A stretch of DNA of 64,000 bases, taken from positions 310,001 to 374,000 of the forward strand of contig JAJQZP010000047.1 in NCBI GenBank assembly GCA_025403435.1. Reading direction: 5' to 3'. The notes under the pieces are model-generated. The model saw only the letters and a program-made list of their open reading frames with translations, had not been told where the DNA came from and did not search any database. Below, piece after piece: positions 1 to 11,190 of this stretch. The DNA comes from Artocarpus heterophyllus (Eukaryota > Streptophyta > Magnoliopsida > Rosales > Moraceae). Each line of letters opens with the position of its first letter. Position 1 is the first letter of the stretch. The translations under genes were made by a program, and so were the position numbers.

Positions 1-115
1 ATTTGAGGAAGATTGATGTTAATTTCTACCTTCATTAGTGTTAATTTCTGGCAAATCAATTCTGCCTTTGGGTTTTTATGATTTGTTGCAAAATTTGGAA
101 ATTTTTATTTCACAG

Positions 116-184
116 GAGAGGTCAAATGAAGAGGTGGCAAGGATGGGTCGAGTGCTCACCGAAGTTGGGGAGGATGATGTTTAA
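116..184 (+). CDS. Possible terminal exon of an unidentified plant gene
   Basis: A pyrimidine-rich stretch ending in TTTCACAG at 108-115 looks like a 3' splice site. It is followed by a 22-codon open frame that ends in TAA at 182-184, and the next bases are T-rich like a plant 3' UTR. The encoded tail is acidic (it contains EEVARMG and ends TEVGEDDV). I do not recognise the protein, and the rest of the gene would lie to the left of the window. The support is only the acceptor-like site, the open frame and a codon composition richer in G than the surrounding DNA. It could equally be a chance open stretch. Confidence 0.4.
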   Translation, partial: ERSNEEVARMGRVLTEVGEDDV

Positions 185-2676
185 ATTTCTTGTTTTTTGT
201 TTTTTTCTTTTTTTCAGTTTTTCTTAAATGATGAGAGTTTTAAGTAGAGGTGTTTTAGTCTTTTTGAAGCAATTGATGATCTATGATGATCTGTGATCAA
301 AAAATATTTTTAAGAGTTCGCAGTCAACTGAGTAAAAAAAAATAAGGACCAATAAATTACCTTTCAAATAATTCAGAGAATTGCAGTGCAATCTACTCAA
401 AGTTATATTAACGCACCAACAGATTAGCAACAAAAAAAAAAAACAGAGCAACCACCAACATTCATATATACGTATGGGACCCACCGACATATATTGCAAT
501 AAAGGGCAAAGCATGACAGTGAAATTTGTAATCCTTGTTAAAGATTAGGCTTTGATGGTGACGTAGGAAGATACATACAATGACGCTATGAAGCAAGGAA
601 AGCGACAATGGTTTAGGCAAGTGAATTCTCATAATGGCGAACGGGGCCGAAGTGCAAATAAAGGTAAATATAGGTCACACTACACGACAATTAGTTATAA
701 GACGACACAAAATCTAGCATATGAGCTAAAGGCCTGATCATTCTGAATTAATAGCAAATATTAGATTGAATTTATACTGACATTTTGGTATTATACTGTT
801 TAAAAATTATCAATTAGTGCCAAGAACCTATATCATTTTGACAACATGTGTTTTATGACGTGAAATATCTTCCTTTATCTTTTTATTAACAAACTTATTT
901 ATTTTCTCAATACTATGAAAGAAAAAAAGTAAAACAATACCAAAAAAAAAAAAATTTCACAAGTTATGTTCACTATTTTATGTTGATTTTTCTATAATTT
1001 ATAAAATTGATAGTGTTCATTAATAAAAGAAATAAATAGAAAATTTCATGTTATAAAATATGAGTTCAACGTACAAAAAATATACATATATTTAAAACTA
1101 TAGATATTATTTTAATATTTTTTATAAGCATAATAATAATATAAAATTCACTTTAGATATAGAGGACCAAAATAATAAATAAAAAAACAAATACCACGGA
1201 CTGATGAGCAAAACGATGAAAAAATGAGCCTCATGTGAATCACACGCCAAGAATATGCCAATCAATTTGACATCCATCAGCGAAAGAACACAATTCTTGG
1301 ATGCTATGTAACACACATTTGTAATATAATTAACCGCATTTGTTACACATGTCAAAACAAATTGGGCTTAGTAAGTCGATACAAACACGTTAAGTTAAAA
1401 AGGTATAATATGATACGACACAATATAACATAATTATTAAATATGTCTAGTTTATTCTACTTATTAAATGGATTATGCTTAGTATGTTTTTAGACACGAA
1501 GTATATTAAAAGCACAACATAGTAAAACCCTAACAAAAGCAAGTTAAAAACATGATTTAGGTCCAACAATTATAAGCATTATTAAAATTTACAATTTAAA
1601 ACTAATTTACTAAAATATTTTATATTTTTATAAATATTTTTTACAAAAAAATTCTAAATTTCTAATAAATTTAATTAAAAAAATCAAATAAATCCTTTAT
1701 TGTTGGTAAATCATCAATTGTCAATATATATTCTCTTTGATTTATATGAAAATATTGTTGGTAAATCATCACTTGTTAATATATATTCTCTTTGATTTAT
1801 ATGAAAAACTAAATATAAAAACCACACCGTACAAAATTTTATAATGTTATCCTCAGAAAAAGATTTTATTTTTAATAATATATTTTCTTTTATTATGATT
1901 TTAGTGTTTTTATTTTTGTAAATTCAACATTAAACATGAAAAAAAAAACACGTTAAGAGTTAAGTACAAAAAAAAATCAATACAAACACAAATACGACCA
2001 GACCAACACTTTATAGACATAACCCATTAGTAAATAAGCTGTAAACGAAGCTTAACGTTCCAAAAATTAATTAAGTCAAGCTTAATATGATAAATAAATA
2101 AATAGATCCAAACTTGATATGATATAAGCTTAGGCTTATATTAAATAGGCTGACCGAACTAAGCCGGCCTATATGAATCTCTAACGCTTATTATAGGCGT
2201 ATCCACAAGTCACTTTCTAAACCATCAGAACCAAAAAAGCCCGTGAATTTTCCTTTGTAGCAATCTCATCATCAATAGCAAGATTCAAAACCGTCTTGAC
2301 AAAGACTGCTTGCCCGCTAGTTAATATCAATAATAATTAAAGTTAAACAAAAAAGTAAGATATAAATATATATATATATGAATTCATTATACGTAGAAGT
2401 CCTAGAAATTCATCATAACCATAGATAATATTTAATACATGTAGGGTATATGTCGTAGAAGAACACGTATACAGCCCACAGTCACGGTACCACTATAAAA
2501 AAACCGAGCGCAATATAATAATAATATATAAAAGACCAGAAGCCTCAAGTCCACAAACACGTTACAGCTAGAAGAAAACTGAAAATTAATAATAACAACG
2601 ACCAGAACAATAATAATCATACCCCTTGTCCACGTCAGCCGGGTGGGTCGTATGAGGGTCCCCACCTGAACCATTA
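185..2676. other. AT-rich intergenic DNA, including the likely 3' UTR of the NAC gene
   Basis: No convincing coding frame is seen. The part nearest 2676, read on the minus strand, should hold the 3' UTR and polyadenylation region of the NAC gene, but no single signal stands out. A 55-bp tandem duplication lies at 1699-1808 and a short AT dinucleotide run at about 2368-2380. The rest is A/T-rich single-copy-looking sequence. Confidence 0.6.
1699..1808. repeat. 55-bp tandem duplication
   Basis: Two head-to-tail copies, 1699-1753 and 1754-1808, both begin ATTGTTGGTAAATCATCA and end in TTTATATGAAAA. By eye they differ at only two or three positions. There is no sign of coding or of terminal inverted repeats, so this looks like a simple local duplication in intergenic DNA. 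Confidence 0.85.
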
Positions 2677-4631
2677 TCAGTAAGTCCACAAGCAGTCAAG
2701 CAGCTCGGAGCCAACAGGTTTTGCGTCCACGTCGCTGGCGATCGGTGCCGGCCAGTATCCGGTGGAACTGCAACTGCAGGAGGGGAAGTCGCCGTGGAAG
2801 GATGGCGCAGCTGGGAAGAACAGAGGCAGGTTGAGATTTTCGTTAAGGGAACAAGGGCTGGGGAACGCCGCCGCAGCCGAAGACGCCGGTTGGAGAGAGT
2901 GAGAAGTGAGGTCATAGCTGGCAGAGCCGCCGGTGTTGAACCCGAGAACAGCGCCGGCGAGGCTGCTGTTGTTAGTGGCGGTGGCGATGGAGAAACAGGA
3001 CACGTGCTCTCTTGGGGCCAGGCTGTCGTATGAGCAGCCGTCACGGTCAGAAAGGGTAGTATTCGTCGGAAAAGGGGAGGTAGAGTCAAGGAGCGGCGGG
3101 AGAGAGACCGAAGGAGAGGTCGGCTCTTGGTAAAGCTGGCTAACGCCGCCGGAGCTCAACATCCGCGCCTGCTTCGACCCCACGGCAGAGATGGTGGCTC
3201 CGGTGCCGGCGCCGGAGCCGCTTTTCTGGAAGACTCGGGATATCACCCACTCGTCCTGGTTATAAAAGACATGAAGAAAATCATCAACATATATATATAT
3301 ATATGTACGTGAAGAAGAAAGGGCTAATAATTGGAGAGAACACTTTTCATGCAAACCCGTTAACGTAATTAGTGAAAAAAGATGGCATTAAGGAGATATT
3401 TAAGTGGGTAGGTTCAAGGTGAGATTTTTTTTTTTTCTGTTTCTTTTCTTTTCATCCCTTTGTAGAGAAGTGTACTTTTATGGATAAGGCCATGTTTGTC
3501 GTACGCGAGATTGGATGTACTTTGGTGAAAGAGAAAATGCTTGCATCGATTAGGAAGGTTTAAGGAGAAAGAATTTATCATCACAATATATGCCCGAATA
3601 TATGTTTGTTATTATCAATTTATATGCATGGTACTTTACTAGAACAAGTAGCGATAGATGGGGAGCAACAATAATTAACAGGTTTTTATGTTCTGAAATT
3701 TGTATGTCGAAGTTTATTTTTTTAGCTTTTAACTCAGATGCAAGATGAAAGGGCATTAATAAAGAGACAAAGCAGCCAATGGAAAACAAGAAACAGAAGT
3801 TAAAGAAAGACAATTTAAAAAAAAATATATCAACCATACATCTAAGACCGGACATAAACAAGAGAAAAAGAAAAAAAGACTAGCGATGCAAGTTATTGGC
3901 AACGAAATTAATTTTCACGACTAAATAGAAAGTTTTTTTTTTCTTTATATTTATTAGTCTTGCTTTATTGTAATCAATGATATGTAATTAAAACGACTTG
4001 TAACGAAGGCCTGATTACTTCACGTCAATGATGCATGAGATAGAGAGAGACCTTGGAGCTTCTTGAGATATAATGGTAAGCAAATTTGCCCTCAAGTCGG
4101 TACTCATGCATGACCCAGTTACTCTTCTCACCCTTGGGAGCTCTCCCTCTGTAAAACACCAAAGTCTTCTTCATCCCAACAAGGGAACAAGTCTTCGAGC
4201 TGTAAATCTCCCTATCTTTCCCAGTAGCCTTCCAATACCCAGCTTCAGTCGCCCTGTTAGTCCTCAGCCCCGTCGGGTACTTCCTGTCACGAAGGCTGAA
4301 AAAATACCACTCCTTCTCTCCCATCTTCGCCTTCTCTACAAACCCAAAAAAAAAAAAAAAACTCATTTTGGTATTCTCCTTATATTATTTCAATAGCAAT
4401 ATTTGTTATACAGAAAAAGTTACCGGGGAGCTCCCAGGGCTCGCATTTGTTGAGATCAACTTCTGCGAAGGCTCGACTGGTAAAATTGCCGTCGAGGACT
4501 TTCTTCAGGAGGTAGTAAGTGATGAGCTCTTCATCAGTGGGGTGGAAGCGGAAGCCGGGAGGCAAATGGGCTTTGCTGTGGTCAAAATGATGGTTGTTGT
4601 TGGTCATGTTGTTATAAGACATTATCTCCAT
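2677..4631 (-). CDS. CUC2-like (NAM): NAC transcription factor of the NAM/CUC2 clade (miR164-regulated)
   Basis: Three exons are inferred on the minus strand: 4631-4424, 4335-4052 and 3255-2677, separated by introns of 88 bp (GTAAC..GTAG) and 796 bp (GTCTC..CCAG). They join in frame to about 356 codons; Arabidopsis CUC2 has about 375. Exon 1 starts MEIMSYNN and carries NAC subdomains A and B ([31 protein letters not shown]). Exon 2 carries C and D ([58 protein letters not shown]). Exon 3 starts [12 protein letters not shown] and has the clade's C-terminal motifs: [16 protein letters not shown] and a final LDCLWTY. In this family such proteins are nuclear DNA-binding factors that set organ boundaries and shoot meristem identity. 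The intron positions are the usual ones for NAC genes. CUC1/NAM paralogy is not resolved here, but CUC3 and NAC100-type genes fit worse. No frameshift or stop is seen, so the gene looks intact. Confidence 0.95.
2988..3008 (-). promoter_or_regulatory. miR164 target site in exon 3 of the NAC gene
   Basis: The plus strand here reads TGGAGAAACAGGACACGTGC followed by T. That matches the mature miR164 sequence except at positions 8 and 13, which become G:U wobbles in the duplex, and position 21. The mRNA (minus strand) therefore carries the classic miR164 site, translated as part of EHVSCFS. In CUC1, CUC2 and NAM this site directs cleavage of the transcript and limits boundary size. The site was recognised from memory of the miRNA; pairing energy was not computed. 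Confidence 0.93.
3289..3304. repeat. (AT)8 microsatellite in NAC intron 2
   Basis: Eight AT units lie inside the second intron, about 35 bp from its 3' splice site. The run is short and likely polymorphic; no function is inferred. Confidence 0.9.
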
Positions 4632-5300
4632 GGAAAAAGGACTAAAAAATACAGAAGGGCTTTTAGTAAAGAAGATGAAAAGAAACCAAAAGTGTTTTGG
4701 AGTCTAGAACAGCATTTTTCTTCCTTACAAATTGAGCTGAAGAAAAATATACTATGCAAGTTGCTGTGTTTTGTTTGGTTGAGTGGTTAAGGGAAGGAGG
4801 AAAGAAGAAGGAAAAGAGCGTTATTGTGTTTTGTGGAGTTTTGTTGTTGTTTTCACAGGGATTTGATGAATTGGCAGAGACTATAAGAGGGCTCACATAA
4901 TAATAAGGTATGATATGGCATTGGGTATTGGCCAGCAAGGGAGAGAGAAGGGAGAGAAATTAAAAAAATAAATAAGGGGAAAGGAAGAGGGAAAAAAAAA
5001 TCTGCCCTTTTTCTTTGTTCTGTCGTCCTATTCTGTTCCCTCCCCGAAGTCTGATATCTCTCTATAAGGAGAGAGAGAAGGGGGGAGAGAGAGAGAAAGG
5101 TCATGTATGTATGTGTGTGTTTGAGGGAGTGGGCTCTGAGGGGGGTTCTGTGTGGACTATGGAGAATGCGTGCGTGCGTGAGAAAGTGTGTAGGTATTCT
5201 TCTGTCAGTGAAGAAAATGTAGGGGAGGGAACAGAAAGTAGTTTTATGAGAGAGATGCAGAGAGAGAAAATAATGAGAGGTTAATATTATATTTTATTTT
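4632..5300 (-). promoter_or_regulatory. Pyrimidine-rich 5' leader / promoter-proximal region of the NAC gene
   Basis: Upstream of the ATG at 4631 the coding strand is strongly CT-rich, seen as GA runs on the plus strand (4939-4960, 5069-5100, 5250-5280). Plant 5' leaders and core promoters are often like this, and GA repeats are known targets of BBR/BPC factors. An AT-rich stretch at about 5282-5300 could act as a TATA element on the minus strand, placing transcription start near 5265, but that is a guess. The short open frames on either strand here have no recognisable product. Confidence 0.35.
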
Positions 5301-6252
5301 TTTAAGAGATTAAAAAAAAAAGAAGGGAAAAGATTTTCAATTGTTTTCACCATGTATCGATAAAGCTGATTGACATCTTATCTGTCAGCACAGTACAAAA
5401 TTTTTAAATTATCAAATGGACAGAGCCATGGCAAACCGATGATGTTGGGTTAAAAATAATTCACATCATAAATTTAATTATTAATTATATAAATTTTAAT
5501 ATATTATAATATAAAATTTTTTATATGTTACAAAAAAAAAAAATTTATTGATAATTTTTACTATTAGCTAAATACTTTATAAATCCACACTTTTTTTTTC
5601 CTTTTTTTTATTTTTGTCACTCCCTCAACTTAATGCCTTTCTTTAATTTTTTTTATTTTTACTTTTTGTTTTAGTTTTGTTTTTGTTTTCTTTTTTTGCA
5701 AAATTTTCTCTCTTTTTGCAAAAGAAAAAGAAGACTATTTTGGAAGTGGGATTCGCTGATGACCGTGATATCTGTTTTTGGGGTTTTTGCTCGTTTGTTC
5801 CTATTTTGATGTCCTTAGGAAAAGCAATGAATGGAGACTATACCTAGTGAAAAAAGTGGGGGGGGGGGGGGGGTTCTTTTCTGGCTTTCTGTAACCCCTC
5901 GTCATTGTTTCGAAGTCCTGTTTGCTAGTTTCAAGCCACGAAATTGCCTCTCGCAAAATAAAAAGTTTCAAGCCAATAATTTATTATAATAATTATTATC
6001 AAATTTGCCTGTTCAAAAAAATATATACCAAAAAAAAAAGAAAAACAATACATATCTTCTTGGTGCAATCATAAAAAAATATATTAAAACTGTCATGTAA
6101 TAGCATGCGTAACAAAATAATATATAAGTTTGAATTTATAATTTTTATTTTTGAGGTTCAAGAATTAAGTACGTGACATATTTTATCCACAAAGACCAAA
6201 AGGCCCTTGGGGCTCAAAACGCAACTTCAAACGATGCATGGCCAAAGCTCTC
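5301..6252. other. AT-rich intergenic DNA with homopolymer tracts
   Basis: No gene is recognised. The stretch has poly-T/poly-A runs, a TTTTG-rich section at about 5590-5710 and a 16-base G tract at 5858-5873. It may include distal promoter of the NAC gene on the minus strand. Confidence 0.6.
5858..5873 (+). repeat. G16 homopolymer
   Basis: An uninterrupted run of 16 G in an AT-rich setting. Its exact length is uncertain in most sequencing data. Confidence 0.9.
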
Positions 6253-6255
6253 TTA

Positions 6256-6370
6256 GGGTCTGTTTGGTTGAATATTTGAATCACGGTTTGAATTATTTTG
6301 CTACATATTTTCTCTTAAATTTAAATCTTCATTCAAATACTCTACTTAAATACTTGAACTAAATAGGCCC
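6256..6370. mobile_element. 115-bp Tourist-like MITE (PIF/Harbinger type)
   Basis: The left end reads GGGTCTGTTTGGTTGAATAT. The right end, reverse-complemented, reads GGGCCTATTTAGTTCAAGTA, so the two form imperfect terminal inverted repeats. The element is flanked by the trinucleotide TTA on both sides (6253-6255 and 6371-6373), the target duplication expected of Tourist-type MITEs. It has no coding capacity. The family assignment rests on the TTA duplication and on the GGG(T/C)CTGTTTGG-type ends, which are common in plant MITEs. Confidence 0.65.
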
Positions 6371-6422
6371 TTAATGTCTCTCGTTCAATCCCTAATTCAT
6401 CTCTTATGTGTTTGACAACAAC

Positions 6423-6454
<32 letters not shown>
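6423..6454. repeat. (AAT)n microsatellite
   Basis: About ten uninterrupted ATA/AAT trinucleotide units. A typical plant simple-sequence repeat. Confidence 0.9.
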
Positions 6455-6455
<1 letters not shown>

Positions 6456-6823
6456 CCATTTGAGGTGGCCAGCTGCATGTGGCTATTTTCTTCTCCTTCT
6501 TTTTCTTGAGTTGGGGCAAGTTGACAAGTTGAATAAAACTAATTTTCTAACCAACTACAGTGTAAAGCTTTTAGCAACTATAATAAAAAGCAAAAGTTTT
6601 TACAGTGTAAAGCACTCGTATGCTACTTTTTTAAAAAAAATTTAATTCTAACTGGTTTGCTAAAATATCCTATAAAATTAATTTGGAAAAATATGAATTT
6701 AGCTATAGATCTCCGCGTCTAAATTGAAATCACTATAAAATAAAGTGTTACAATTCACAAACATTGATGAAACCGCCAGGGATGTTGAACCATGCAAATA
6801 ATAAATAAAATATATATGATCCA

Positions 6824-6986
6824 AGGTGTTTGAAAACATGGTTTAAACAATTAAGTTTAAACTACAAACGTACAAAGCTATTCATATATCACAGTGTAAG
6901 GTAAAAATAAACTATAATATAAAAATCTCATATCCTATAATATTGTCATTCAATTGTTAATGGTTTAAACCACTCTCCTAAACATC
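6824..6986. mobile_element. Foldback / MITE-like element with GGTTTAAAC-containing inverted ends
   Basis: The left arm contains GTGTTTGAAAACATGGTTTA and, inverted, the right arm contains ATGTTTAGGAGAGTGGTTTA. Both continue into the palindrome GGTTTAAAC and then ATTAA. The arms can pair over about 30 bp with mismatches, enclosing about 100 bp of AT-rich DNA. No clear target duplication is visible next to the poly-T run on the right, so the superfamily is not assigned. Confidence 0.45.
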
Positions 6987-8159
6987 TTTTTTTTTTTTTT
7001 TTGAAATAAACTAATTAAGTATGGCCATATGAGTAACACTGTTATTGACTATATGAGTAACACTGTTATTGCTTGTTAGGATGAATTGAGTGGACCGTTC
7101 GTCCGGGTTCATATAATTTTTTGGGTCAAAATATGCACTTTTTGAAGATAGCAACGAAGGAATAAAATAACATTAATTTGGCACAAACAATTAAACTTTC
7201 TATATAAAATGATTTGACATTCTACAAGTACGTATTGTCCTTGTAACTTTATATTAGAAGGTGAAAATTTAACATAAAACATGATGTTGGCTTAATATAT
7301 TGTTACCGATAAAAATTTTGACGTTTATGCATTCAGTGTCTTAAATAATACAAAATCTATTTTAATGAATAGATTTATGACAATATTTTCTTTTTCAATA
7401 CAAGAATTAGGATATATTATTATTGATGGTACAAATTAGATTCTTACATATGGACTAAAGTGGTGAACGTTTAGGCATCTTAAATGTAAACCGCAAGAAG
7501 ACCTTTTAAGCAAAAGGCTTATATCTCCTCCACATGTGATAGAACATCCAGAGCACATATCAATACTTCTACAAATTAGCAATATCAGAGTTCACAGGGG
7601 AAAAAGTTCAATTAATGCGGGTGCATGTTAACATTATTAATCCCTGTTTCGAATGGACCGTTGACGAAGCACTACATCACACGAGTAGGCATTTATAGTG
7701 TAGCTTGTAGCCTTGAGAAACTCATGTATGTAAAGTGGTAATAGGTTTGGCCTGACAGAATAATTTCAATGTTTCATACACCATTACAAAATTATTAATA
7801 TTAAGCTCCTTAGGTAACATTAGAAGTTCTGTTTAAGATAGTTTGTGTTTTTATTTTTAAACAGTAGAAAAAGATAAGTATAAATTAGTACTTTTTTAAT
7901 TTGTGTGTATGCAAAAAGTATATTTTGATTTCAGAAGAATTTTTAAACCTGTTTGGTTAAATAAGTCAAAAACTCTTAGTGATATAAAAAATAGTATAAT
8001 TCAAGGATATGAGTGAAATTTTTAATTTGTTATTCTTAAATATAAGGTCAAAAATGTAAATAAAAGAGCTTTTTATAAACGCTTTTATCATAAGCACCAA
8101 ATGGTTGACTTCTCCCAAAAGTGCTTATAAAAGCCGAAAATACTTTTGCATGGTCCATC
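6987..8159. other. AT-rich intergenic DNA, possibly with a MITE-like tail
   Basis: No coding frame is supported. A 20-bp direct repeat (TATGAGTAACACTGTTATTG) occurs twice at about 7028-7071. The segment at about 7815-8150 has the look of a small non-autonomous element (TGTTTGGTT at 7950, ACCAAATGG at 8096, an AAAGTGCTTATAAAAGC end), but I could not fix its termini. The gypsy pol remnant begins immediately to the right. Confidence 0.4.
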
Positions 8160-10260
8160 TAAACCCATCTTTGGAGTAAATATACTTCCACTTTAGAAGC
8201 TCAGGTTCTACCTCCATCTTTGCAGTGTTTGGTCACGTTGAAAACTCTGCCACAAAATTGGCTAGTGCTTGGGCTTTTATGGCCATCGGCAATGCATATT
8301 TGATGTCATAGCCGCTTAGTTCTGCTACCTATTTAAGTAGTTGATCAAATGTATCCTGTTTTGGAAGTGCTTACCTCAAGGGATAATTGGTTAGGACTTC
8401 TACGGTATGCTCTATGAAATAATGTTTAGTTTTCTGACTGTGTTGATTAAGGCGAGGGCTAACTTCGCCATGTTGTTGTATCTAATCTTAGTGTCTAGTA
8501 GGTGCTTGCTTGTATAATAAACAGGAAGTTGCACCTTATTCTCTTCACAGAAGATTATGGAGCTAATTGCATGTTCTAAAAAGGGTACATAAAGATATCG
8601 CTTTTCTCCATGTAATGCCTTAGACAACATTGATGCTTGTCTAAGATGGACCCTAAGCTGTTGGAAGGCCTCTTCACATTTTGGAGTCCACTCCAACAGC
8701 TTTGCCCCTCTAAGTGTATTGAAGAAGGAAATACACTTATTTGTGGCTTGAGATGTGAAACGATTGAGGGCAACCACACACCCAATTAGCTTTTGAACGT
8801 CTTTCAGCTTCTTTAGGGACTTCATGTCGATATTAATCTTCTTAGGGTTAGCCTTGATCCCACGCAGGTTGACCCATGAAGCCTAAGAATTTGCTCGAGG
8901 GTACTCCAAAGGCATATTTTTGTGGGTTGAGCTTCATGTTATACCTTTATAATATCTCGAAAGCTTCTTTGAGTTCAGCTTGTGTGTATAAACTCTTTTC
9001 CTTTTAATAAGCATGTCACCAACGTACACTCCATGTTTCAACCAATCTACTTCTCAAACATCTTGCTAGACAGTATTTGATAGGTGACCTAGCATTCTTA
9101 AGGCCAAACGACATGACCAAGTAATAATAAAGTCTTCGGTCTATAATAAAGGTGGTGTACTCCTCTTAGGGGCCATCATTGGTATCTAGTTGTAGCCCGA
9201 GTAAGCATCTATGCAATACTCGTGCCCCACAGTGGCATCAACTAGCTAGTCTATTCGCAAGAGAAAAAGCTATCCTTGAGGTATGTCTTATAAGGTTAAT
9301 GAAGTCCACACATGTCCTCTGCTTTTCGTTTGGCTTCTTTACTAGGATTGGATTGACAATCTAGGTCGCGTAATGTGCTTTTTAAATGAACTTATTATTA
9401 ATGAGCTTGTCCACTTCCTCCCTCAATGCTTGGTATCTATCGGCATTTAGGGGTCTCTTTTTCTATCTTTTTGTTGGGAAGGTCATGTAGATATTGAGAG
9501 AGTGGCGCATAATTATGGGGAGATATGCCTACCATCATGCGTCTAAGGGAACACATCGAGGTTATTCTTTCGGAAGGCTATCATGAATGCATGTTGCTAT
9601 GATGTAAGCTTGGTGCCTATCTTTAGTGTCTTGCTTGGGTCCTAATCATCTACCATAACCCCCTCGAGGTCTTTAATCGATTTTGCTGTAGTAATCTCAT
9701 CCTCGTGTCCAGGGCCCAAATCGAGTCCATCTCGCTTGGGAGCTTATCCAACTATCATCTTTTTGTACTTGGGGAACTCATAGTCTCGCATTGAATTTGA
9801 ATTTGTTGTTCGAGCATCATACTAGTTCCCCCTCATCTTTTTAATTCCATTCTTAATTAGCAACTTAACCACCTGATGGTAAATAGACAAAACAGCGTTA
9901 AGACCCTATAGTGTTGGTCTCTAAATTGTGGTGTTATACTGGGTCATTCCTTCAATAACGATAAAATTTGACGTTACAGCTTGCAATGTTTGGTCTAGTA
10001 TCGGCAATAACAATAAGGGGTTCTCATGCCCTCAAGGATGATGCTATTTGTAGTAAAGCCATATAGTGGTTATAAGTATGGGTTCAGTTGAGACCTCTGG
10101 ATGTGCCTCCTTTTGAGTGTGTTTGAGTACCAGATGTCAGTTGAGCTTACATTGTCCATGAAGATTCTATAGACCTTGTGGTTCTTAATCATGCCTAAAA
10201 TGACTAAAGCATCATTACGGGGAAAGCGGACGTCTTGGTCATTAGGGTCTCTCTTACCGT
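8160..10260 (-). pseudogene. Ty3/gypsy polyprotein remnant (protease - reverse transcriptase - RNase H)
   Basis: Read from right to left on the minus strand. A protease-like part lies at about 10250-9850 (NDALVILGMI, then an IFMDNVSS active-site region in which the usual DNGSS has become DNVSS). Reverse transcriptase follows: LNADRYQALREEVDKL, VDATVGHEY-IDAYSGYNQI, and YVGDMLIKR where YVDD is expected. Then come FGVPSSKFLGFM, the connection region VQKLIGCVVALNRFTSQATN (8760-8820), and RNase H with LPVYYTSKHLLD and a degenerate LTNYPLR section down to about 8160. Many stops and frameshifts interrupt it, and the first catalytic Asp of YVDD is replaced by Gly. The order and motifs fit the Tat/Retand side of plant Ty3/gypsy. 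Integrase is not seen; the remnant ends abruptly near 8160. Confidence 0.85.
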
Positions 10261-11190
10261 AAAAAGAAAAAATGTATGTTGGGAAACTTTAGTTTTGGTG
10301 GTAGGTGCTCGGCCATGACATCATTTGGGAAAAGGTGTCCATTGGCGTTTTCAAAATCTAAGGCTTTATATCTCTGCCTTGCTTCCCATCTATCCATGCA
10401 TTCAACTAGCCTAAAGTGCTCCTGGAGCTAACAAATGATCTTTGGGAATCTTGGGTGCCTTGAGACTAACATGTTTGAATTCTTATGTCTCTTCCTTGTT
10501 GTGGCCTAGCCTGCCTATTATTGACCGAGCTAGATGGGGCTTATTGTCTCGGTGCCAATCAAGGAGGGCCATCTTGTCCTTGATTTTTTAGGGCTTCTCC
10601 TTTTTGTGTAGAAATACACCTTTTTTGAGCCCTTTTCTGTCTTCTTCCTTAGGAGCCTAATGCACAAGCCCTCTAAAATTGCATATTTTTAGAATCTTTT
10701 GGTTCCTCTAGCTCGGTCATGAAGATTGCCTTAGGCTAGGGGGATTATTATTTGTTGGCTGTGGCAAATTCTTCAAGCGATTCTCAATGTGAACGAATGC
10801 CTACATCAAGTTGTTATAACTTTAAGCCAGGTTACCAACATGGGCTTATATAGTCGTATTTGGGTCCTCTTAAGCTCCATCTTAAGGAGTATCATTCTGT
10901 GGAGCAAGCAAAGTAGGAGGTGGTAGAGGCAAAGCATTATCGTGCCAATTGTTGATAGGTAAAACTCGTTAAGCAAATATCTCTCTATTTTTTTCTCATC
11001 GAGATGATCAGTCACGTATCAAGTAAACAAATAGCAAGGAAAAATAATAAGAACACACAAAGATTTTATAGTTGTTCATCTCAATTGAAGGTTACATCTA
11101 TTGGGGTTTTTTTAAGGATGTGATGTTTCACTATGAGAAACTACTTACAAAACTAGACTTAATGTCTATGCTAAGAATTGGACTTAGGCT
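10261..11190 (-). other. Probable gag / leader part of the same gypsy remnant
   Basis: This is the upstream continuation (minus strand) of the protease-RT remnant. Short open pieces occur, but no zinc knuckle or capsid motif is clear, so gag is inferred from position only. The last part (about 11015-11190) is non-coding and leader- or LTR-like. It stops at the LTR of the Athila-like element, which may have truncated it. Confidence 0.4.

Noticed and set aside
2586..3133. Open frames overlapping exon 3 of the NAC gene (a 167-codon minus-strand frame and 66-79-codon plus-strand frames)
   Set aside because: They are shadows of the GC-rich coding exon. The NAC frame has matching domains and splice sites; these have none.
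4368..4790. 140-codon plus-strand frame across NAC exon 1
   Set aside because: It lies opposite the NAC N-terminal exon and shows no recognisable domain.
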